From: Bdellovibrionales bacterium CG12_big_fil_rev_8_21_14_0_65_38_15
GTDB taxonomy: Bacteria; Bdellovibrionota; Bacteriovoracia; Bacteriovoracales; Bacteriovoracaceae
Direction: 5' to 3'
Assembly (NCBI GenBank): GCA_002787775.1
Contig: PCUW01000034.1
Span: 62,001 to 126,000 of the forward strand
Length of the DNA: 64,000 nucleotides
Part shown: positions 33,717-42,685 of the stretch, piece by piece
How positions within the stretch are numbered: the first letter of the stretch is position 1
How the letters are laid out: each line of letters starts with the position of its first letter
Notes under the pieces: generated by a model
Told to the model about the DNA's origin: nothing
What the model saw: only the letters and a program-made list of their open reading frames with translations
The model's database searches: none
Program-made: the position numbers and the translations under genes

Positions 33717-34918
33717 AAGCCAGTGCTTCGAACTAAGACATGCTCACTCGCTCCTGGAATTAAGGCTATTTTGACTAGTGAGCCTGGCTTTGTCTCTGTC
33801 AGAGGCATATCGGATAGGCTTCGAAGCTTCGAGGCTTTAAACACTTGAACAGGACCTTGAAATGGTACTAGCTCAAGCTCTTCCCCATCATGAAACTTTC
33901 TTCTGACTTCAATCACCATGGCATCATTCGTGACGGCGACAATAGGCCCTGCAACAGCGCTTTCAACACCCTCTCCGTCTTGACCATTGTGAATACTGTC
34001 TTGACCCGCAGGCTCGACTAAAGAAGCTTGAGTGTAGGCACGGTGATGAACTTTTCTAAGTTCATTCGCCCACTCTTCGATTCGGTCTGATAAGAAGTTT
34101 CCATGAACTTGGTAATGCGCCAACGCTTCGGCGTAGACTTTTGTGACGGTTCCAGCATAGTGAACCGATTTCATTCGACCTTCGATCTTAAGGCAATCAA
34201 CACCAGCTTCAACGTATTCTTTTAAAAGTCTTAGACCTTCAAGATCTTTTGAACTCATAAAAAAGGCATTCTTTTCTTGCTCACTTTGATTTAGTGCAAT
34301 TTTATATTCATGACGACAACTATGAGCACAGCCACCGCGATTAGAGTCACGTCCTTGGGTGTAGTTCGAAATCACGCAATGACCTGAAAAGGCCATGCAC
34401 ATCGAACCATGAACAAACATCTCAACTTCAAGACCGCTTTCATTTTTTATAATCGCAGCATCAGCAAGGCTAGCTTCACGACCAAGGACGACGCGAGAAA
34501 CGCCCATCGATTTCCAAAGTTTGGCCGCACTTGCATTTAAGCAAGAGGCTTGAGTTGATAAATGGATTTCAGGACCACCGGCTTCAAGCACTGTTTTAAT
34601 CACACCAAGATCTGAAACGATCACAGCATCGACGCCGATCATTTTTAATTCACTAGCAAAATCAGAAAGTCCGACAAAATCACTGTCATGCAGAAAAGCA
34701 TTAAGTACGACATTAACTTTAGATCCATGGGCGTGGGCAAAACTGACAGCTTTTCTTAGTTGCTCTTGGTTGAAATTGTCGGCTGCAGCTCTTAAACCAA
34801 ATTTTTGGCCACCCAAATATACAGCACCAGCTCCATACAGAACCGCCGTTTTAAGTTTCTCTAGGCTTCCTGCAGGGGCCAAAAGCTCTGGAATTGGGAA
34901 TTTTTGATTTTTTGTCAT
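33713..34918 (-). CDS. Peptidase U32 family protein (TrhP/RlhA-like hydroxylase)
   Basis: 401 residues. The N-terminus PELLAPAGSLEKLKTAVLYG and AVYLGGQKFGLRAAADNF is diagnostic. EIHLSTQASCLNASAAKLW and VEMFVHGSMCMAFSGHCVIS are followed by NRGGCAHSCRHEY, which provide the four conserved cysteines. GLRLLKEYVEAGVDCLKIEG ends the barrel. Despite the peptidase name, characterised members (TrhP, RlhA, UbiU/UbiV) are iron-sulfur-containing hydroxylases acting on tRNA, rRNA or ubiquinone; the sequence looks closest to TrhP/RlhA. It is the first gene of a two-gene operon with the divergent U32-like protein. Confidence 0.88.
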   Translation of the reverse strand: MTKNQKFPIPELLAPAGSLEKLKTAVLYGAGAVYLGGQKFGLRAAADNFNQEQLRKAVSFAHAHGSKVNVVLNAFLHDSDFVGLSDFASELKMIGVDAVIVSDLGVIKTVLEAGGPEIHLSTQASCLNASAAKLWKSMGVSRVVLGREASLADAAIIKNESGLEVEMFVHGSMCMAFSGHCVISNYTQGRDSNRGGCAHSCRHEYKIALNQSEQEKNAFFMSSKDLEGLRLLKEYVEAGVDCLKIEGRMKSVHYAGTVTKVYAEALAHYQVHGNFLSDRIEEWANELRKVHHRAYTQASLVEPAGQDSIHNGQDGEGVESAVAGPIVAVTNDAMVIEVRRKFHDGEELELVPFQGPVQVFKASKLRSLSDMPLTETKPGSLVKIALIPGASEHVLVRSTGL

Positions 34919-34990
34919 AACGCGGTTCTAAATATCAGGAATTGCGCATACAATAAAGAGGCAACTTACAAAACGGATTTTTTTAATAGC

Positions 34991-36163
34991 ATGGCAAAGC
35001 GAAAGAGCAAAAAAGCATCTAAAAACAATACGATAGGACTTGGTAAAATCATCTTCACTTTGGCGATTTTGACCATTGTCGTGATCATAGGCTGGAGGAT
35101 TAAGAAGAATCCTGCAAGTGACGCCCCCTATCCCTATAAAATATCAGGACAAGCTAAGACGGAATTGATCGATAAGGCAAAAGATGCGCAAATTTTATTT
35201 ATTGGAGATAGACTTGGCGCTGGGTTAGATAAATTCATCCAAAGCTTTAATCAGGCAGCTTCAAAAAATATTTCTGAACCACTCAAGATTTATAATATGA
35301 GTCGAGACGGACTAGGTCTTCACCGTATTTTAAATGAACTTAAATCCCTTCCAAAGCTTCCAAGTCTTATTATTTATTATGGTTCGACTCAGGAATTTTT
35401 TGAAACGCGAGCGCACCCTCTCCAATATCAGGATTTTCTTTTTAATAAAAAAATTCAAGATGAAGATATACTCAGTTCTGTTTTAATGGCTTTTCCAGAT
35501 CTTTCACGGGTTCTCTATAATCCTTATACTTTTTATGAGTTTGATTTAGCAGCTAAACCTAACTCAAAGGTTGTCATTGGAGCGGGGCCTGGAAAAATTG
35601 AACAGATGGAGATGATCTTCCAAATCTATGAATGGGAACTTTTGGAACTTACAAAATATGTAAAAGAAAATAACTCCAAACTCGTTCTTATCACGTCTCC
35701 AATTAATTTAGACGTGCCACCAAAAGCCAATTGTTCATTATCAGAAGAAGGTGGACTGCAAATCGCCATTAATGAAATGATTGAAAAACTTAAAAATGGA
35801 AAGAGCAAAGAAGTTTATGACGAATTGAAAGTATTAAAAGCAAAACATCCAAGCCACGCTAGACTGCTTTATCTGTTTGGCTCTACGGCTCTTGAAATTG
35901 GAAAAACTAAAGAAGCAAAAGAAGCACTGACCCAAGCTGCAACCTTTGATTGTGCAACTTGGAGAGGCTCCCCTGTCTTTAATCAGATCATGAGAAAAGT
36001 AGCGGCACAAAGTGGACTTCCACTTGTTGATTTTGATTCGCAGTTAAATGCCATGTACGGACAAAATGTTTTATTCTTTGATGAAGTTAATCCGCAAAAT
36101 ATATACACAAAAGCCATGCTAACAAAGCTTGGTGAGCTGACTATAAGACTTCTAGGTCTTTAA
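34991..36163 (+). CDS. Membrane-anchored SGNH hydrolase-like protein
   Basis: 390 residues from the ATG at 34991; an in-frame codon at 34904 overlaps the divergent U32 gene. A lysine-rich cytoplasmic start (AKRKSKKASKN) precedes one helix (IIFTLAILTIVVIIGW), so the bulk is periplasmic. AQILFIGDRLGAGLDKFIQS fits block I of SGNH/GDSL enzymes, although the Ser is replaced by Arg or lost. NMSRDGLGLHRILNELK, LPSLIIYYGSTQEFF and NSKLVLITSP follow the fold order. A TPR-like segment (LLYLFGSTALEIGKTKEAKE) sits inside. It may be a non-catalytic or altered SGNH protein. The gene is followed 12 bases later by a CNMP-binding protein. Confidence 0.6.
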   Translation: MAKRKSKKASKNNTIGLGKIIFTLAILTIVVIIGWRIKKNPASDAPYPYKISGQAKTELIDKAKDAQILFIGDRLGAGLDKFIQSFNQAASKNISEPLKIYNMSRDGLGLHRILNELKSLPKLPSLIIYYGSTQEFFETRAHPLQYQDFLFNKKIQDEDILSSVLMAFPDLSRVLYNPYTFYEFDLAAKPNSKVVIGAGPGKIEQMEMIFQIYEWELLELTKYVKENNSKLVLITSPINLDVPPKANCSLSEEGGLQIAINEMIEKLKNGKSKEVYDELKVLKAKHPSHARLLYLFGSTALEIGKTKEAKEALTQAATFDCATWRGSPVFNQIMRKVAAQSGLPLVDFDSQLNAMYGQNVLFFDEVNPQNIYTKAMLTKLGELTIRLLGL

Positions 36164-36175
36164 ATTGGAGAAGAT

Positions 36176-36619
36176 ATGAGCGACTTTGGTGGACCTTTAA
36201 CACTAAGTTTAGATAAAGATGAACTTGTATGTGTGGCAGGTGATCAAGAAGTTGATCTTTATAAAGTCAGATCCGGAAAGCTCATGGTTTTTGTGAACGA
36301 CGGAACCAAGATTACTCCACTGGCTTATCTAGGCGCAGGAGAATACTTAGGTGAGCTGTCTTTTTTTGATCATAAACCTAGAAGTGCTCACGTTGTTGCC
36401 ATTGAGCCATGTGAACTCATTAAAATTCCTGTTAATGAACTTGAAAAGCAAGCACCTAAATGGTTGATAACGATGGCCTCTCATATTGCACAAAAAATTA
36501 GAACCACAGATGAGCTTATTCGTACAAAAGGTATTCGTCGTCAAAATGTTGAATCTATCAAACCCTTATCGATTGAAGATCAACGTCATTATTATCAGAT
36601 CATAGAAAGTCGACTATAA
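36176..36619 (+). CDS. Cyclic nucleotide-binding domain protein
   Basis: 147 residues, essentially one CNMP-binding beta-roll: LSLDKDELVCVAGDQEVDLY, KVRSGKLMVFVNDG, GAGEYLGELSFFDHKPRSAHVVA and then IEPCELIKIPVNELEKQ. GELSFFDHKPRSA matches the phosphate-binding cassette, with an Arg at the usual place. There is no DNA-binding domain, so it is a stand-alone sensor or adaptor rather than a CRP-type regulator. GGAGAAG precedes the ATG. It is probably cotranscribed with the SGNH-like gene. Confidence 0.85.
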   Translation: MSDFGGPLTLSLDKDELVCVAGDQEVDLYKVRSGKLMVFVNDGTKITPLAYLGAGEYLGELSFFDHKPRSAHVVAIEPCELIKIPVNELEKQAPKWLITMASHIAQKIRTTDELIRTKGIRRQNVESIKPLSIEDQRHYYQIIESRL

Positions 36620-36744
36620 TTCGCGGAGTCTATCCGTCACCGGCAAAAACTGCTGATTTAGCAAAATGGGACCATCTTTGGTGCCAAAAAAGTTCGAATT
36701 TTCATTTAATCGTCACCGATTTTACTAGTTATTGACACAAAAGT

Positions 36745-36760
36745 TGGCATGACTTTGGCA
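36745..36760 (+). promoter_or_regulatory. Sigma-54 promoter for the small lipoprotein gene
   Basis: TGGCATG at 36745-36751 and TGGCA at 36756-36760 match the -24/-12 consensus (YTGGCACG-N4-TTGCW) with two mismatches, and the spacing is exactly GG-N10-GC. Predicted start near 36771 would give a leader of about 67 bases. Confidence 0.55.
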
Positions 36761-36777
36761 TAATATAACTATGAGAC

Positions 36778-36832
36778 GAGTGATGAAAACCAAGGATGGT
36801 TTTCACTCTCAAGGTAACATCTACACGGAGGT
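36778..36832 (+). promoter_or_regulatory. Leader with two CsrA/RsmE-type sites
   Basis: GAAAACC (36785-36791) and GGTTTTC (36798-36804) close a six-base loop AAGGAT, extended by GAGT/ACTC below a small bulge. The Shine-Dalgarno region ACACGGAGGT (36823-36832) matches the ten-base consensus WCANGGANGW at every position. One hairpin site plus one at the ribosome site is the usual CsrA repression layout. Confidence 0.5.
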
Positions 36833-36837
36833 TTTAG

Positions 36838-37002
36838 ATGGCCAAGAAGACATATACTACAGGACTATTACTTGTCGCACTCTCGTTCATGCTTGGAGCC
36901 TGCTCCTCACAGTCTTACACAAAAGCTCCAGTAAACGATAAGCAATACGAACGAGTCCACGAACGTAGCACTCCTATAGTAGCAACAGCCGACAGAAACT
37001 AA
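36838..37002 (+). CDS. Small lipoprotein of 54 residues
   Basis: ATG at 36838 with CGGAGG 6 bases upstream, and stop TAA at 37000-37002 followed at once by a strong terminator. The product has a basic start (MAKKTYTTG), a hydrophobic core and a lipobox LGACSSQ with Cys22 as the lipidation site, leaving a mature peptide of 33 polar residues. It is likely an outer- or inner-membrane lipoprotein. Its own sigma-54 promoter, two CsrA-type motifs and terminator show a tightly controlled monocistronic gene. The function is unknown; small lipoproteins of this kind are often envelope-stress or surface structural components. Confidence 0.8.
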   Translation: MAKKTYTTGLLLVALSFMLGACSSQSYTKAPVNDKQYERVHERSTPIVATADRN

Positions 37003-37009
37003 TAAAGAA

Positions 37010-37038
37010 GGGCTCCTATAAGGAGCCCATTTTTTTTT
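37010..37038 (+). terminator. Strong intrinsic terminator after the small lipoprotein gene
   Basis: GGGCTCCT (37010-37017) and AGGAGCCC (37021-37028) form a perfect 8-base-pair stem with a three-base loop, followed by A and nine T. It may also serve mdh on the minus strand, where the tail is TTCTTTATT. Confidence 0.9.
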
Positions 37039-38026
37039 AGATCAATCCTAATTCTTTTACAGCATCTCTCTCAGCTCTTAATTCATCCAATGTGATATTG
37101 AATTTTTCTTGGCCGTAAGGAGTTTGCTCTATTCCGTCTACAACTTGAAGCTTTCCACCGACAGTGCGACATGGGAACGAAAAGATCAGACCTTCATCAA
37201 CACCGTACTCACCTTTTGAAGCTTTACACACAGAGAATGTGTTACCAGCAGCAGTGTCGTGAGTTAAGTTATAAACATTATCAACGATAGCGTTTGCAGC
37301 AGATGCAGCTGAAGAAGCACCACGTGCTTTAATGATCGCCGCTCCACGCTTTTGAACGGTTTCTACGAACTCACCTTTAAGCCATGCTTCATCAGTGATG
37401 ACTTCGTTAGCTTTTTTGCCACCGATTTTTGCGTTATAAAAATCTGGCCACTGAGTTGCTGAGTGGTTACCCCAGATTGTCATATTTGTTACAGCAGTAA
37501 TATCAACACCTGCTTTTTTAGCAAGCTGAGTTTTAGCGCGGTTTTCATCAAGCATCGTCATCGCAAAGAAGCGATCTTGTGTAAGACCTTTTGCTGCGTG
37601 CATAGCGATTAATGAATTTGTATTACATGGGTTACCAACAACAAGAGCGCGAACATCACTCGCTCCAACTTCTGCCATTGCTTTACCTTGAGGACCGAAG
37701 ATACCACCGTTAATTTTTAGAAGATCGGCGCGCTCCATTCCGTCTTTTCTTGGAACAGCTCCAACAAGTAGTGCCCAGTTAATGCCGTTAAATGCAGTTT
37801 TTAAATCACTCGTGCAAACAATATTTTTTAAAAGAGGAAAAGCACAATCATCAAGTTCCATGGCAACACCGTTAAGTGCAGGAAGAGCTTGCTCAAGTTC
37901 AAGAAGCTGAAGTTCTACTTCTGTCTCCGGTCCAAACATTTGACCTGAGGCGATACGAAACAGTAGAGCGTAGCCAATTTGACCTGCAGCTCCAGTAATT
38001 GCAACTTTGACGCGTTTTTTACTCAT
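37037..38026 (-). CDS. mdh: Malate dehydrogenase
   Basis: 329 residues. The N-terminus [20 protein letters not shown] carries the NAD-binding GxxGxx[19 protein letters not shown] contains the substrate-binding Arg loop, [15 protein letters not shown] and MTMLDENRA are typical, and the active-site His is in [14 protein letters not shown]. The protein belongs to the longer bacterial/cytosolic type (MDH type 2) rather than the LDH-like type. It interconverts malate and oxaloacetate in the TCA cycle. AAGGAG precedes the ATG. It is monocistronic. Confidence 0.96.
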   Translation of the reverse strand: MSKKRVKVAITGAAGQIGYALLFRIASGQMFGPETEVELQLLELEQALPALNGVAMELDDCAFPLLKNIVCTSDLKTAFNGINWALLVGAVPRKDGMERADLLKINGGIFGPQGKAMAEVGASDVRALVVGNPCNTNSLIAMHAAKGLTQDRFFAMTMLDENRAKTQLAKKAGVDITAVTNMTIWGNHSATQWPDFYNAKIGGKKANEVITDEAWLKGEFVETVQKRGAAIIKARGASSAASAANAIVDNVYNLTHDTAAGNTFSVCKASKGEYGVDEGLIFSFPCRTVGGKLQVVDGIEQTPYGQEKFNITLDELRAERDAVKELGLI

Positions 38027-38154
38027 ATATAGCTCCTTAATTTAGGTAGTTTTATCTGAAAAAAAGATAACAGACGCTTTAGGGCGTCGCCAGTCCTTGC
38101 GTGTTAATTCCCCTAGCTTTATGATGCTTTAAGAAAGATTTTTAAGGAAAACAA

Positions 38155-38781
38155 ATGAACCAGCCGCCGGCTTCGAACTCATCAAATTCATCGGGTAATA
38201 ATTCAAATAAACGACGCCGTAGAAAGCCATCCGGTAATAGAAATAATACACAGGGAGCTAATTCTCCCAACCAAAACTCTCCACAATCAGCTGGACCTAA
38301 TAAATCTGGGCCGAGTCGTCCAAAACGTGGTGGAAGAAATCGCAAAAATAAAGGTCCAAATCCAAACCAAGGTCCAAGACTTCACGGTATAGATCTTGTT
38401 AGAGCGAAATACCTCTCCTTAGTTGAACAACACGTTGAAGCGAGAAGAAAGTATTACGACCTATTTTATCGTGCTGATCCTAATCAACTGAGAAAACTAG
38501 AAAGAGAGTTCACTGATTCTCAAGCGAAAGTTTTGGCTTTTGAAAATTCTCTAAAGCCAGAAGATCACAATCTATTAATTAAAGATTACGGTGGAAAGCC
38601 GGAAGACCGAGTCTATACTCAAAATCATCAAATCCCTGCAGAACAAATTCATGTACCGACGACTGGTGATTTTGAAGATCCACATGTACTTGAGAGTCAA
38701 AAGCAATCAGACTTCAAGAATGATACCGAAGAAAGTGTCGGCACCTTTGATGATTATAAGAAATTAAAAGGCATTATTTAG
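38155..38781 (+). CDS. Basic low-complexity protein with helical C-terminal domain
   Basis: 208 residues. The first 78 residues are rich in Asn, Ser, Pro, Gly, Arg and Lys (SNSSGNNSNKRRRRKPSGNR, PKRGGRNRKNKGP) and look disordered and nucleic-acid binding. Residues about 80-130 are a conserved-looking helical segment (LHGIDLVRAKYLSLVEQHVE, YYDLFYRADPNQLRKLER). The tail is acidic. AAGGA precedes the ATG. No domain recognised. The composition would suit an RNA-associated or nucleoid-associated protein, which is inference. It converges with the XRE gene with a 4-base overlap. Confidence 0.7.
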   Translation: MNQPPASNSSNSSGNNSNKRRRRKPSGNRNNTQGANSPNQNSPQSAGPNKSGPSRPKRGGRNRKNKGPNPNQGPRLHGIDLVRAKYLSLVEQHVEARRKYYDLFYRADPNQLRKLEREFTDSQAKVLAFENSLKPEDHNLLIKDYGGKPEDRVYTQNHQIPAEQIHVPTTGDFEDPHVLESQKQSDFKNDTEESVGTFDDYKKLKGII

Positions 38782-39086
38782 ATAGAAGCAGAATCTCTAT
38801 CTGGCATTTTTGAAAGCTGATCTGGAGTTGCGTTCAGATAGTTTTCAATTGTTTGTTGGTGATCTTTTAAAATCGCATCCTTAATATCATTTGTTTGAAT
38901 ATCAAGAACGTCACAAACTTTTGGAAGCATTTTAAGTGGAATATTACAAAGAGCGCGCTCAACGTTAGAGATGAACTGGCCATTTTTGTAGCCGAGCATA
39001 TTAGAAAGTTCAGATTGAGAATAACCCTTAGGGTGATTTACTCTTTTAGTTCTAATTAGTTTCGCAATATGTTCAAAGCTGCGCAT
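38778..39086 (-). CDS. XRE-family helix-turn-helix regulator
   Basis: 102 residues. Residues about 8-62 form an XRE/Cro HTH: LIRTKRVNHPKGYSQSELSN, then MLGYKNGQFISNVERALCNI and LKMLPKVCDVLDIQ. AAGGAG precedes the ATG. The target is unknown; the 195-base divergent region to the exonuclease III gene is the natural place for an operator. No toxin-like partner is adjacent, so there is no reason to call it an antitoxin. Confidence 0.85.
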   Translation of the reverse strand: MRSFEHIAKLIRTKRVNHPKGYSQSELSNMLGYKNGQFISNVERALCNIPLKMLPKVCDVLDIQTNDIKDAILKDHQQTIENYLNATPDQLSKMPDRDSASI

Positions 39087-39281
39087 GGGCAGTACTCCTT
39101 AAAAAAATTTAATAGCTGGATCGTGATTTTAACAAAAGATTACATAAGTGTGAACTAAAAAATACCAAAACACGACATAAGTTTCTCTTTAATTACAGAT
39201 AGATATAAATAATACACATTGTCTAAGATCTTTGTTTAGATAGTATCGATATCAAAATTACACTTAATCACTGGATCATCA

Positions 39282-40064
39282 ATGAAGACATTTTTTAGCT
39301 GGAACATTAACGGAATTAGGGCCTGTACAAAAAAAGGTTTAGTCGATTGGATCGAAGACAATAGCGATGCAGCAATTAGCTTTCAAGAAATTAAAGCATC
39401 AAACGATCAGGTTCCAAGCGAATTACTTTCTAGTCTTGATGATCAAGAACTCGTCACCTTTTCTGCCAAGAGACCCGGCTACTCTGGTGTCGCTAATATT
39501 TTTCCAAAGTCTTGGGGCGAGCCAAAAATCAGCTATGGTATCGGAATTGAAAAATTTGACTGTGAAGGCAGAATGTTAATTCTCGAATGGGACGATGTTG
39601 TTTTATACACAGGTTACTACCCTAACGGTCAACGCGATCATGGAAGAGTGGATTATAAACTAGAATTTTCCCAAGCTGTCCTTGATCACGCACTTATAAA
39701 GAAAAAAGAAACGGGTAAAGTAATCGTACTAACAGGTGATTTCAATACCGCCCACCATGCTATTGATCTTGCCAATCCAAAACAAAATTTAAATACTACA
39801 GGATTTTTACCGAATGAGCGCGCCTGGATGGATAAACTCGTTGATGCGGGTTTTGTTGATTGCTTTCGAATGGTCAACGATAACGTCGAAGGTGCCTATA
39901 CGTGGTGGACTTATCGCGGTGATTGTCGAGAGCGAAATATTGGTTGGCGTATTGATTACTTTTTTGTCGACGCCGATAGCGCCGACAAAGTTTTAGATTG
40001 TTTTATTCAACCTGAAGTCATGGGATCAGATCACTGCCCTATCGGACTTGTGCTTGATTTATGA
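39282..40064 (+). CDS. xth: Exodeoxyribonuclease III
   Basis: 260 residues, complete. EEP-fold motifs: FFSWNINGIRACTKKGLVDW, ISFQEIKAS (metal-binding Glu), GYYPNGQRDHGRVDYKLEF, LTGDFNTAHHAIDLANPKQN (GDFN), GAYTWWTYRGDCRERNIGWR, then RIDYFFVD and GSDHCPIGLVL (catalytic Asp-His). It cleaves DNA at abasic sites and removes 3' blocks in base-excision repair. It overlaps the guanine deaminase-like gene at the 3' end by 6 bases. Confidence 0.95.
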   Translation: MKTFFSWNINGIRACTKKGLVDWIEDNSDAAISFQEIKASNDQVPSELLSSLDDQELVTFSAKRPGYSGVANIFPKSWGEPKISYGIGIEKFDCEGRMLILEWDDVVLYTGYYPNGQRDHGRVDYKLEFSQAVLDHALIKKKETGKVIVLTGDFNTAHHAIDLANPKQNLNTTGFLPNERAWMDKLVDAGFVDCFRMVNDNVEGAYTWWTYRGDCRERNIGWRIDYFFVDADSADKVLDCFIQPEVMGSDHCPIGLVLDL

Positions 40065-41348
40065 GTAAACAACTTCACCGTTAAAATAAGCTTCACTAAC
40101 AACACTTAACGATTTTTCGCGCTTTGCTTTAAAAGGTTTATGCAGATTAGTCAGTGCCTCTTCCGGTGTTTTTCCCTTAGGAGATGGAACAAAAATGAAG
40201 TTAGCATTAAAGCCTTCTTCTAAAGCTCCTGTCTTTTTAGAAAGACCAAGAACTTCTGCACCAGCGCGAGTCGATCTATACAATGCTTTGGTATAAGTCG
40301 CCCCTTTCACTTTGGCCTTTGCGTTTTGTTGTACGAAAGACTGCATGACATCAAACATTGATAAGAATGGACCGCCACCGATATCACTGGCTAGTGCCCA
40401 ACGAACACCGGCTTTTTCCGTTTTCTTAAAATCAAAAAGACCCGAGCCCAGACCTTTGTCTTTAACAGGTGCATTTGAAGTCGGGCAGTGGGCAATAACT
40501 GTTTTTGTTTTAGCTAGAGTTTCAAGTTCACCTTTTGATAGATGAATTCCATGACCCATAATTGTTTTTGATCCAAGCACACCACATTTTCTATAAATAT
40601 CGGTGTAGTTATCGGTATTTTCAAAACCTTCCATTTGTTTGTACATCTCTAAGACATAATCAATTTCATTTTCAGATTCAGACAAATGCGTCTGAATAAA
40701 GCTACCACGTTTTTTGGCAAGCCAAGCACCAGCTTTCATCACATCAGGATGAGTGGTTGGGGCAAATCTTGGAGTCATCGCATAAGCGTTTCCCCATTTT
40801 GCACTAAGAGATTCAATCAGCGTTAAAGCCTGCTCTCTTGTTTGAGACAAACCCTTTGGTGAATTCATCGTCATTAAGACATTGCCAGCAATATAATCAC
40901 CTACAAAATTTTCAAGTGCATCATCGACAGTATGGCCATGAATCGAAGCGTAAATGGCACCACCAAGTGTGCCGACAGAAAGAAGTTCCTTAGAAAACTT
41001 CTTAGCTTTTTCTTTTGAATACTTTTTAGATTTAAATTTCATCTCATATGGCCAAGTGTATTTCGACAGCCATTCTAAAAGAGAATCTTTAGGCATTAAG
41101 CGCACATCATCTTGCACCCAATGAAAATGCATATCGAAGAAGCCTGGCATCGCAAGCATAGAACTTCGATCAACAAGCACAGAGTTAGGGTATTTAGGTA
41201 GAATTGTCTTTGATGGACCAATTTCATGGATCTTAAAACCAGACTTATTGCGTTTCAATACTAATGCGGCTTGGCGTGTCAGCTTGGCTTTAGTATCAGT
41301 TACGGGATTTAAGACATCACATAAAAAAATCTTGTATACTGTACTCAC
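40059..41348 (-). CDS. Amidohydrolase, guanine deaminase-like
   Basis: 429 residues. The metal site MPGFFDMHFHWVQDDV (HxH) lies near residue 70, THLSESENEIDYV near 205 supplies the next His, MGHGIHLSKGEL the third, and AHCPTSNAPVKDKGLGSGLF with LASDIGGGPFLSM the catalytic Asp. AHCPTSN...LGSGLF and the DIGGG motif are characteristic of guanine deaminase within the ATZ/TRZ-type amidohydrolases. It would hydrolyse guanine to xanthine and ammonia. Other deaminases of the group cannot be excluded. No purine operon surrounds it. Confidence 0.83.
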   Translation of the reverse strand: MSTVYKIFLCDVLNPVTDTKAKLTRQAALVLKRNKSGFKIHEIGPSKTILPKYPNSVLVDRSSMLAMPGFFDMHFHWVQDDVRLMPKDSLLEWLSKYTWPYEMKFKSKKYSKEKAKKFSKELLSVGTLGGAIYASIHGHTVDDALENFVGDYIAGNVLMTMNSPKGLSQTREQALTLIESLSAKWGNAYAMTPRFAPTTHPDVMKAGAWLAKKRGSFIQTHLSESENEIDYVLEMYKQMEGFENTDNYTDIYRKCGVLGSKTIMGHGIHLSKGELETLAKTKTVIAHCPTSNAPVKDKGLGSGLFDFKKTEKAGVRWALASDIGGGPFLSMFDVMQSFVQQNAKAKVKGATYTKALYRSTRAGAEVLGLSKKTGALEEGFNANFIFVPSPKGKTPEEALTNLHKPFKAKREKSLSVVSEAYFNGEVVYS

Positions 41349-41374
41349 TTAAGACCTCTAAATAGGAAATAGAT

Positions 41375-42685
41375 ATGAAAAGCTTCACACTTTTTCTTTT
41401 TTTAACCCTTGTGTCAAGCATCGTCTATGCGTCTGAGACCAATTTAATTCAGCAAAGAGACATCCAAAAAATCATTAGACTCGATATTAATTCTTCGATT
41501 AATCCGGCCACCTATAGTTACCTGCAAGCTGGCTTTAAAGAAGCTAACGAAAACGAATATCAGGCAGTCTTAATTACAATCAACACTCCAGGTGGCTTAG
41601 TTAGTACAACAAAAGAAATTTTAACACTTTTTGGCGATAGTGATCTTCCCGTCATCGTCTGGATTAGACCAGAAGGTGCAAGTGCGACCAGTGCCGGCGC
41701 CATTATTTCCGCAGGTGCTCACCTTCTGTATATGGCAGAAGGAACAAATATCGGTGCCGCGACACCGATTGAAATGAGTGGCGATATCAAACAGTCAGAC
41801 GCTAGATCAAAAGCTATCAATGATCTGGTTGCTTTGGTCGAGAGCTTGGCCGAAGCTCGTGGTCGAAATGGAAAACTCTTTTCTGAAATGATTGAGAAAG
41901 CTTCTTCATTTAAAAGTGTTGAAGCGAAAGAAAAATCACTGATCGATGGAATTGCGAACTCAACGAAAGACATTAAAGAACTGTCCCATGACAAGACGAT
42001 TAAAATTAAAGGCAATCAAGTTAAGTTGAATTTTGTGAATACACAGATTATTTCTTACGGCATGGACTTGGGACAAAAGCTTTTAGATATCTTGGCAAAC
42101 CCTAGCACGGCCTATATTTTATTTATTATTGGCGCGGGGCTAATTTATCTTGAGCTTCAAGCTCCTGGTGGATTTATCGCTGGAAGTATCGGAACCGTTT
42201 GTCTCGTTTTAGCTGGTATTGGTTTTCAAGTCCTACCATTAAATTTTGGTGCGCTTGGACTGATTGTTCTATCGTTCATTCTCTTGATTATGGAAGTTTA
42301 TATTACTTCGTTTGGTATCCTAACGATTGCTGGTCTAGCGGCTTTAATTTCTGGTTCGCTCTTCTTATTTAGAACTGATGATGCCTACCTGCATCTTTCC
42401 CATACCGTTATTGCTTCAACAGTTTCAGCTGTCGTCGCTTTTGCCGGCTTGATTGCCTATGTCATTATTCGAGATCGAAAAAATGGTCACCAAGAAGAAT
42501 TTAACTCAATGAAAAATAAAGAAGGAGTGGTTTTAGAAAAGCTTCCAGATAATTTTTATCAAATTAAAGTTGCTGGTGAGGTTTGGAAAGCATCTTGTAA
42601 AGAAAATTTAAGCACAGGTGATTTTGTAAGAGTTATCGAGCAAGATGATAATAAGATGGTTCTGACTGTTCAGTCTAAAGTATAG
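41375..42685 (+). CDS. NfeD family membrane protease
   Basis: 436 residues of the long NfeD1b type. A signal peptide is followed by a ClpP-like protease domain: ITINTPGGLVSTTKEILTLF, then EGASATSAGAIISAGAHLLY (nucleophile Ser in ATSAG) and EGTNIGAATPI. Four or five membrane helices occupy about residues 235-365. The C-terminal OB-fold domain is NKEGVVLEKLPDNFYQIKVA and onward. NfeD proteases typically act with a stomatin/slipin partner and cleave its C-terminus; a slipin gene lies 1.3 kb downstream on the same strand, separated by an inverted gene. Confidence 0.9.
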   Translation: MKSFTLFLFLTLVSSIVYASETNLIQQRDIQKIIRLDINSSINPATYSYLQAGFKEANENEYQAVLITINTPGGLVSTTKEILTLFGDSDLPVIVWIRPEGASATSAGAIISAGAHLLYMAEGTNIGAATPIEMSGDIKQSDARSKAINDLVALVESLAEARGRNGKLFSEMIEKASSFKSVEAKEKSLIDGIANSTKDIKELSHDKTIKIKGNQVKLNFVNTQIISYGMDLGQKLLDILANPSTAYILFIIGAGLIYLELQAPGGFIAGSIGTVCLVLAGIGFQVLPLNFGALGLIVLSFILLIMEVYITSFGILTIAGLAALISGSLFLFRTDDAYLHLSHTVIASTVSAVVAFAGLIAYVIIRDRKNGHQEEFNSMKNKEGVVLEKLPDNFYQIKVAGEVWKASCKENLSTGDFVRVIEQDDNKMVLTVQSKV

